Assembly: GCA_013368375.1 (NCBI GenBank)
Contig: JAACJP010000049.1
Location: forward strand, 186,001 to 250,000
Length of the DNA: 64,000 nt
Direction: 5' to 3'
Origin: Tricholomella constricta
Lineage: Eukaryota > Basidiomycota > Agaricomycetes > Agaricales > Lyophyllaceae
The notes beneath the pieces are model-generated. The model was not told where the DNA came from, searched no databases, and saw nothing but the letters and a program-made list of their open reading frames with translations. Below, piece by piece: positions 57,100 to 64,000 of this stretch. A program made the translations under genes and the position numbers. Each line of letters opens with the position of its first letter. The stretch's first letter is position 1.

Positions 57100-57700
57100 C
57101 CACCGATTGTGGGGCCCATCACTATACTGATCTTTCCTCTCGATCTAGGAACGTTTGAACAGCGAGTCGCATTGGCCTCTAATCTCTGGGTAGCTCCCAA
57201 AGCGATGGACCTCGCAACGCTTGACATTAAGTGGACGGATAAAGCATGCGCTAAGGCCGAGAACATCAAGCTGGAGGTTGAACTGAAGACACATGATCAA
57301 GGAGACCATCCGGGTGAGTCTCCAGCACTTTGACTCTATTTCTGAGTCCTCGGCGCCAGCTGAGCCACTCCCGGGCGAGTATTCGACGTGAAATCACGCC
57401 AGCATTGTGCGACGAACCAACATGTCCTGGACATGTCCTTATCAGTCTTAGAGGTACGAACGGTCCGTCTTTAACCCTTTAACCCCTCCACTGCCCAATG
57501 TTCACATCTGTATCTAGATCTACGCACACATCTCCAGCTATGTCTTCAAGCCGACGCCGTACACCGTCAACTCCAACAATGGGGGCACCTCCAGCAGCGT
57601 TGGAAGCAGCAGCGGTGCCCCACCTTCGACGGGAGGATCGCGATCGCTTAAGCGCCGACATATCCAGTCAAACCTCTATCTCGCGACCGCGTTATCATTG
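57100..57700. other. Coding-like scrap, family not recognised
   Basis: 57148-57312 (+) reads GTFEQRVALASNLWVAPKAM, DLATLDIKWTDKACAKAENI, KLEVELKTHDQ up to a GTGAGT donor, in one open frame with exon-like composition. No homologue known to me and no flanking exons found. Confidence 0.3.
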
Positions 57701-57779
57701 CTCGGCCTACGAGAAGGCGGCATATAGTTCCTGGAAGGCAGATCCTGCGAAAGAGTTGGGTCACTGAATCAGCAAGGTC

Positions 57780-58470
57780 AGTCTGCGACAATCTTGTCGA
57801 AGATCTGGGTGGTGGGGATGGGCTTAGGGGTGTGCAAGGTAAGGGCGAGGGCGATGGCAATGGGGACGGGATGTAGTGAAGGCGACGATGGCGTTCGTGC
57901 GGCTGAGGGCTCAGACGGACGCGGGCGGGCGTGTGGGGGTATTTAACCACTTGGGGGGTTAGGGTGCACGATCGGGAGTTCAGTGTCGCGCCCCAACTGC
58001 GGGTGTGTGTGCTCAACGGACCGGGACGAGGGCGGGGCGCAGGCATCTGCGCCTGCGGTGTCGATGAATCTTGATGTTATCGCATCGGTAGGCTTGAACA
58101 TGGGTGATGTGCCCCCGGACCTAGCGCTTAGGATGGACATGTGATCGGGCTGGGGGCTTGGGGCGAGCACGCCCGTCAACTGCACCGGTGCGCTCGAGCA
58201 GTACGAGGCTGCGGCGGGCAGGGGTAGGCGGGATGGGCACAGACGACGACAGTCTACTCATGTCGATGCTCACAGTCGTGCCAACACGACAATACCATCA
58301 CTACCCTCACCACCACCACCACTCCCAGCAACAGTGGCAGGATCAGCCGGCACCGGCACCCCTACCATCACCACCGCGACTGCAGTCCCCCGCGCATGGG
58401 CAACAGTCGCGTAGCTTCGGCTTCTCGCATCGTAAGGTGCCCACTCAGTACAACTTCTTCGAATTGTACC
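57780..58470 (-). repeat. Dispersed repeat family R, copy 4 (inverted)
   Basis: On the minus strand: GCACCTTACGATGCGAGAAG, GCGACTGTTGCCCATGCGCG, TGTCGTGTTGGCACGACTGT, CGCAGCCTCGTACTGCTCGA. These follow the order of copies 1-3. Confidence 0.65.
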
Positions 58471-59389
58471 AGTGTGTAGAGTTGGACCAGGCCGCAATAC
58501 GAATCTGTCATATTAAATCGTCTGAACGTAGTCTAGTAGCATGTACATGCCTCAATAATGCCCGTGCTCCTCAAATTCTTCGTCCATTTCCCGTTCCGCC
58601 TCCTCCGAGTCCTCATCATCATCATCGATGCGTAGCGGAACGCCTGCCGTACATCGCTCGGTGTTGAGAGACCTCATCATCATACAGCCCTCAGGGGAAC
58701 GATGTCTAGTAGGGTGCCACTGTCTGGCGGAGGCGTTCGGGGCTGGATGAGAGCTTATCACAAGAGAGTCCAAAGACGTCGAAAGAACTTGTGGATGTCA
58801 ATCCGCAGGTGTGCGCAGACTGAGACACGCTCGTGCTGCCAAAAATGCATTTATTCCCATTAGTGTCGGAGAGAGGGAGAAGGGTGGGAGGCTTGTATTT
58901 GTGTGGACGTAAGGTGAAGAAGACTGTCTGATTCATAGCAAAAACACCACGAAACCTTTCACAATTGCACTTCTGCCCACTGAGATCGACAGACATCCTT
59001 CCGAACCATCTACGTTGAGGGAATTATACCGTGATCAGGCCCAGTTCTCAGAGGCCTCGCTGCTCCAGCTCGAAACCGCGACGGCTGAAGCTTGATCTTA
59101 GTCGATGTGCCCTTACACCAACACTGCGATGGCGAGCTGAAGCCCAGAAAGCCTCTCGGCTCTCCTTTAATCGAGGCGAATCCATGGCATGGGGAGCACA
59201 GCGGCTGAAGAATAATCACCAACTTGATAGAGAAGGAATGATGCTCACGAACTTTGACGACTTTGCCCAGGTGCGATCCCGCAGCTTCATGCCGATGAGA
59301 TCTCCAGTGTGGGCAGAGGGCGGCGGGGTTGCATCACAATGCTGCCGTGCAGCTGCGGGGCCGCAGTGCGAGCATTGCCGTGTACTTTG
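58471..59389. other. Intergenic, no supported gene
   Basis: 58552-58773 (-) opens acidic (DDDDEDSEEAEREMDEEFEE) but is too short and unsupported. Nothing else recognisable. Confidence 0.4.
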
Positions 59390-59990
59390 ACCTGATCTAT
59401 GTACTCGTGCAGCGCATGAGCGCCTTGATGAAGAGGGGCTGGGCGTACTTGAGGTTCAGGTGCATGAACACAGTCACCGCGATGCCCATGTAGGCGGCGC
59501 GGAGCTGTGGGGAGGGAGTTGTTGGCGAGTGAAGGAAAGGCAGACGCACGAGACGCATGAGCTTGAATGTTTCTAGGAGGTCGTAGTCGCATTGTAGTTA
59601 CGGCTGTTCGTCTGGCAACATAGAGATGACGAGCATGATGTCGATGTTATCCACTGTAGAAAAGGATCAGCTAGTGCACACGAAAAATAGCGAGGCGCGT
59701 GCATACGAGAAAGGAAGGTCCTGTATTGACCTGGAGAAACTCTTTGCTCATTGCCGCCCACGGTGACCTCGATTGTGAATGCGCTGGAGAGATTGTTAGT
59801 ACGAAGGAAAATTGAGAGGGAAAGTGGCTGGACTCACGTCGAAGACTCCACTGCCCGTGACCTGGAGCACCACCCCATCGCTCCGCCATCGCCTTCCTGC
59901 TCAACCACCGCACGCTTTCACAGATCTCGACAAGTACACGATGTACGCAATGCCACGTCCAGTGTCGAACCTTTCTAGCCGTCAATCACG
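59390..59990 (-). pseudogene. Probable PHO88/SND3-like gene remnant
   Basis: PHO88/SND3 is a small ER membrane protein in the SRP-independent targeting route. The minus strand reads CDYDLLETFKLMR (about 59605-59565), a short GTGCGT...CACAG intron, then AAYMGIAVTVFMHLNLKYAQ and PLFIKALM (about 59500-59425). RDYDL..TxKLLRxxYMGxAMMAFxHLYLKYTQPLFIxALM is the C-terminal signature of the family as I know it. Sequence further upstream (VDNIDIMLVISMLPDEQP, and TVGGNEQRVSP) is in other frames with stops between them, and no downstream end is preserved. Called a remnant; family assignment is moderate. Confidence 0.45.
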
Positions 59991-61813
59991 AATACACGCC
60001 ATAAAAGGCACCTTCACACCCATTCCACACAGTCCCATCGCAGTGCACGGCTGATCGAGGTCGCAGAGGCCCGCCGCATCTTTGACATCGCTGAGACACC
60101 AGCGATGATGAGAAGAAGAAAAATGTCGCCAGCATGAAAGGGGACGGCAGCTATCAGCCGCAACAGGATTGGTGCAGTCTCCCGCTACCCAAATGAGCAT
60201 GACGAGACACGAACAACGGAGCTCCGGAGCGGAAGGGGAAGGAGTGCATCGCTAGACCTTTTGGAGAAGAAGAGACGGGGTCGAGGCGGCGCATCTTATG
60301 GTTGGGGTGTGGTTGGGGTGATGGAACGAACTGCCGGATCACAGCATGTAAGTGAACACGACAGACAGCGGGTTAGCTTCCAGGGCTGTCATAGAAGGGT
60401 GTATTTGAGGTGCAGCACGTTTTTTACAAGTGCAAAACCAAGGCCTGCCGAATGGTGTCATCGAGCAAGAGGACATGAGGAGTGAAGGAGATGCGCATGG
60501 CCAATGTATTAATTCCGAGCAATCTAGGGTGTTCTCAGCTGACAGGCGCAGGGTGCAGTGAAGCGATTAGGATACACCAATTTCGAGTGACACGTTATTC
60601 CTTCGCCCGAGCTCTTCCAGCAATTGAATTGTGTTTCAGAGAGCATGGAGTCATGCCTTTCACATGAACGCAGCGAGAGTAGAAAGATGCCTCTGAGGTC
60701 CTCGCCGGAGCTTTCCGTATTGTTTTGCATCAGACTTCAGTGGAAATCGACAATCATTGGGTCGATCCACGTTGTCAATCTTGTCAAAGCAATGATCTGA
60801 TTATTGCCATCGCATGTTCATCTGGCGCGATCCCTTGTACCTCCTGCTTTCACTGGAAGCAAGCCATTACGCACGAGTTCAACAACAGAAGTTCTTAGGT
60901 GAAGGGTCGCTGCGACTATCGCGGAAGGTCAATGCGCAGCTCTTGAAGTCGAAGAAGGCGATGGAGAAAAAGGAGAAATGTGTCTGTATACTGCTACTAG
61001 GTGCGTTGATCCATGCCTTCCGTCCTTCTCCCCTTCTCCTGACAGGTGGACTGTCTATAAAGGACAATCCGAGTCCGGCAAGGTTAGGCAGACCATTCAT
61101 TCTACTCGAAACAGTTGTACTGAAGCGCTTGTCTCGAGTCCAGTTCTGAAGAGTGTGTTACCCTTCCGCTCTATACTCTTCGACACTAACGCACACGTCC
61201 AGGTTTTCCATTTGCCCTCCCAAGCAGTTCGAAAATGAAGGGATAGTATGAAAAAATGATCGTCCTGCCTTCTCCCAGCCCGCCGCTGCTGCTGTCTTGG
61301 CCCCATCTATGCTCGTGCCTCCAGCAGGACGATGAGCAACTACCACACCTCTCCTTCTTCCTCGCTATCCGGCTGTGCACCTCCCACCTCACCCTCTTCG
61401 CTCCCTGCGCTCCTCCAGTTCGCCCCCACACTCATCCTCCCAGCCGAGGCTGCGGCCCGCCACCGCAGCGCTAGTGCCAACGGGGGCGCGAACAGTTCGA
61501 GCTCGGCAAAGACAAATTCGCCGCTAACGCTGTATGAGAAGTCGTTGGATCGTTTCGGTGGGTGCGATGGGTGCGGTGCTCCCGCGTGCATTTCAGGTGC
61601 GTCTGCGCTTCCTTGACATTCGGATCCAGCTTTCTGATAATGTTGACCTCCGTTAGTACATCCCGTTGATGCTGGTAAGCTATGACTGGTGTGTACGACG
61701 CCTCTGCCAGCCGAAGTTCAAGCTCCAGCTTCAAACTGCAAGCTGTTTCGCTCGTTGTGTACTATCGGGAGCTGTCGTCGTAAACTCCATCTCCCAATTT
61801 TCCTCAATTCTTT
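59991..61813. other. Intergenic with unclassified scraps
   Basis: 60.86-60.99 kb (+) reads ASHYARVQQQKFLGEGSLRL, SRKVNAQLLKSKKAMEKKEK up to a GTGCGT donor and looks exon-like; family not recognised. 61332-61616 (+) is a Ser/Ala/Pro-rich frame from ATG (MSNYHTSPSSSLSGCAPPTS). Neither can be assigned. Confidence 0.3.
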
Positions 61814-62468
61814 ATGAGTACGTTTACGCCCTCTTATGCCGCCATCATTGATGCGGGCTCATCGTCCTCACAATTACTTATCTATCAATGGAGATCTATC
61901 GTCACTCTCGAAGAGCCGCTGGCCCTCCGCACGTCGTCCTTACCACTGCAAAGGAGAGGAAGTCCGCTGAGGCCTCCGGAGGTACGTACATCTCGCCACT
62001 CTCTCTCGAGTCACAAGACGTCTACTGACTCCGCCGAATAAACAGACAGGAATACGCAGCGAATGAAATGAGATGGTGCTTTACCTCCAGCCCATGCTCC
62101 TCGCAGGTCAAGCATTCCTGCAGACACGCAACACCACGAGCGCGCCGCTCTACCTCCTCGCAGCGGGGGGATGCGCGAGGACGTCGACGACGACGCGCAG
62201 TCCGAGATCCTCCAGGCCGCACACAGTCATGCACATCCTTCAATAACGGACGTACGACGTGGGACGGTGGGATACGAACGCGCTCGTGATCCCCGGGCTT
62301 GTGGAGGAGTTGTGCGGGTGGGTGGCGCTGAACTATGGTCGTGGTCTGGAAGAGCAGATCAGTGGGCTGCTTGAGCTCAGCGGGGCCTCGATGCAGACTG
62401 CGTATAAGGTTCCAGATGTGCCGGCCAAGCGGGAGCGAGCGGATTTGTTTGTGATCGGGAGAGCATAG
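61814..62468 (+). pseudogene. GDA1/CD39-type apyrase gene, decayed N-terminal part
   Basis: GDA1/CD39 enzymes hydrolyse nucleoside di- and triphosphates in the Golgi lumen (YND1/GDA1 in yeast). From ATG 61814 the frame reads MSTFTPSYAAIIDAGSSSSQ then LLIYQWRS, which matches apyrase-conserved region 1 (IDAGSSGSR). After intron-like breaks: GQAFLQTRNTTSAPLYLLAA then GGMREDVDDDAQSEIL (region 2, family ATAGMR), and in a further frame VIPGLVEELCGWVALNYGRG then LSGASMQTAY (regions 3-4, family SGEEEGxxGWxxxNY and DxGGAS). Frame changes near 62040 and 62235 and altered catalytic signatures (EEEG changed to LVEEL, GGAS to SGAS) mark it as dead. The C-terminal half with the membrane anchor is absent. 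Confidence 0.65.
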
Positions 62469-63099
62469 GATGTATGCGCAGAGCTGAGCTGGAAGTAATC
62501 GCACGATGGTCAGGACTGGCGATTTCTCGACCTGCCTTGCCTTAGCAAAGGCTTTAATGAAGGATGGCTTGAAGAACCGGTACTCAACCCCTTCGTATCG
62601 CGTCCTTCAGCAAGCATTTTTCTCTGTTGTGTCGAATGCTGGTACTACTATCATTTCTTCGGCAAGTGGGGCGCGTACGATCTACGCAGGGCACATCATC
62701 GGGTCCATTTAATGAGGGCGGTCACCAAGTCCTGCACCAGCACATGAGCCGAGACCCATTGGGCTGAAGGCGAGAAGGACAAGATGATCTCTATCCACAC
62801 CAAGAGTCTATGTGCTTCTCCTCGGTGTGGGTAATGACTCGGCTCCACGACAACCTTTATGGCTAACGACGGCTTTATGTGCATGTATTCACTACTTACT
62901 GAAACAGTTGTCTAATTTTTTTTAGACCTTACATTGCGTTGTCTTACCTGCCGCTGGCCAACACCGCTGCCCCTCGGTCTGCCTGTTTACTTTGCGTCCA
63001 GTTTCAAGTCTCGCTGGCGTTGCCACACGCCCAAACCCCTGTGTTTCCAGCCTCTATGTTATCCTTGGTCCCGTTGATCTGACTTGCTCCTTTATCATT
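62469..63099. other. Intergenic, no supported gene
   Basis: Only short frames without motifs. Confidence 0.4.
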
Positions 63100-63640
63100 G
63101 TCCGTCCACTGCCACAACCACCCCATCGTCTACTGCTCATCCTTCTTTTGCTGACCCACAGGCTATACAGGACACGAAGAATGTGCTGGAGTGAGAAGGA
63201 GAGGGGCAGGGGAAGGGAACGGCGGGGGAAAAGCAGTCGACTGTGTGCCCCCATTGACATACGCACTTCCGGCATCCACAATGCCGCGTCTGCATCTGTG
63301 GTGTCGCTGGGTGTGCGGACTTGCCACGGTGGGCATGGACATGGGTATCAGCTTTGGGACCAGAGGCGAGCACACCAACTACGCTTTTTCGCTCGAGCGG
63401 TACAAGGCGGCGGTGAGGAAGGGGTAAGTGCCGACGCACCAGTATCGTCACAACACTTACCATCACCACCCCACCATCAGCAGTAGCAGTAGGACCAGCC
63501 GGCACCAACGCCTCCACCACCACCATCGCGACCGCAGACCTCTACGCATGGACACAATCACGTCGCCCCGGCTTCTCACAGCAGCAAGGTGCCTACTCAG
63601 TACGGCTTCCAACTTGAATCGTGATCATACGCTGTCACTG
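63100..63640 (-). repeat. Dispersed repeat family R, copy 5 (inverted)
   Basis: On the minus strand: GCACCTTGCTGCTGTGAGAA, GCGACGTGATTGTGTCCATG, CGTAGAGGTCTGCGGTCGCG, a GGTGGTGG-rich stretch with TGGTGCCGGCTGGTCC, CTTGTACCGCTCGAG. Same order as the other copies. Confidence 0.6.
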
Positions 63641-64000
63641 AGTGCGTTGACACCTGAACTAATCTTGCATGGTGACTTGCGGCGCACAGGGCAGATAGGG
63701 AAGAGACAAAAGTGAAGAAATATATACAGGATTATACTACACGAAAAGTAAGTGGCTGTCTACGATGGTTTAGATGTACTACTTACTACGGTTCATTGAA
63801 CAGAACTAACAAACAAGGTGAGCGGCGGGACACATGGGAGCGCAGCGTCTCGAATCAGGTGGCGCATGTCAGCGTACTGAAGGACAATTGTGGCAGTTGG
63901 CAGGGGCAGAGCTGGGACATGTGTTTAGGTGTGCGGCGGAGGAGGGCCATGGCATGATGGGGGCATCTTGTGGGCGTGCACTACATGCATAGCATGATGG
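63641..64000. other. Right end of window, nothing recognised
   Basis: Short frames only; GCATGATGGGGGCA and GCATGATGG recur near the end. Confidence 0.4.

Overview
The window looks like nuclear DNA of an agaricomycete (mushroom-forming basidiomycete), most likely a white-rot Polyporales. Genes are cut by many 45-70 bp GT-AG introns with CTRAC-like branch sites, and the recognisable families (a 16-exon Zn2Cys6 regulator, a fungal APH-type kinase, GH78, GH15 and GH16 glycosidases, a large agaricomycete-only orphan protein) fit that group. The order-level guess is inference. No tRNA, rRNA or organellar sequence was recognised.

Layout. 0-6.2 kb: two decayed minus-strand glycosidase genes (GH78 rhamnosidase type, GH15 glucoamylase/trehalase type), then a low-complexity Pro-rich/acidic reading region. 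7.3-10.3 kb: an APH-type kinase gene between direct repeats and a small conserved fungal gene. 12.6-16.65 kb: an apparently intact Zn2Cys6 transcription factor with 5- and 10-nt micro-exons. 18.8-19.4 kb: converging fragments of a nucleotide-sugar transporter gene and an ankyrin-repeat gene. 19.95-21.34 kb: an intact 3-ketoacyl-CoA thiolase gene.

21.3-43.7 kb is almost gene-free and full of repeats: telomere-like TTAGGG tracts beside the 3' end of a retroelement-like reading frame, a 152-bp tandem repeat, a dispersed element of about 0.78 kb, a palindrome array with a 147-bp higher-order period, a GGGTGCA minisatellite, two arrays of short hairpins, and broken copies of housekeeping genes (GET3, TatD-type DNase, a GH16 glucanase, a Tc1/mariner transposase).

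43.9-53.8 kb is the most coherent unusual block: five lineage-specific genes, mostly with intact reading frames. They encode a Zn2Cys6-like/coiled-coil protein (D), a 127-aa Cys-containing acidic protein (C), a 91-aa protein (B), an 875-aa orphan (A, one internal stop) and a SNF2-family ATPase cut off by the dispersed element. A and the SNF2 gene are divergent, and each is preceded by one arm of a long, nearly identical inverted repeat, so they carry the same upstream DNA. I treat D-C-B-A-SNF2 as the best candidate for an undescribed module, possibly mobile or selfish.

54-64 kb returns to repeat-rich DNA with further broken housekeeping genes (PHO88/SND3-like, GDA1/CD39 apyrase-like) and more copies of a dispersed repeat family. 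Working genes are therefore few (APH kinase, small conserved protein, transcription factor, thiolase, and perhaps the D-C-B-A-SNF2 set); most of the rest is decaying duplicated sequence, as expected of a subtelomeric or otherwise repeat-rich compartment.
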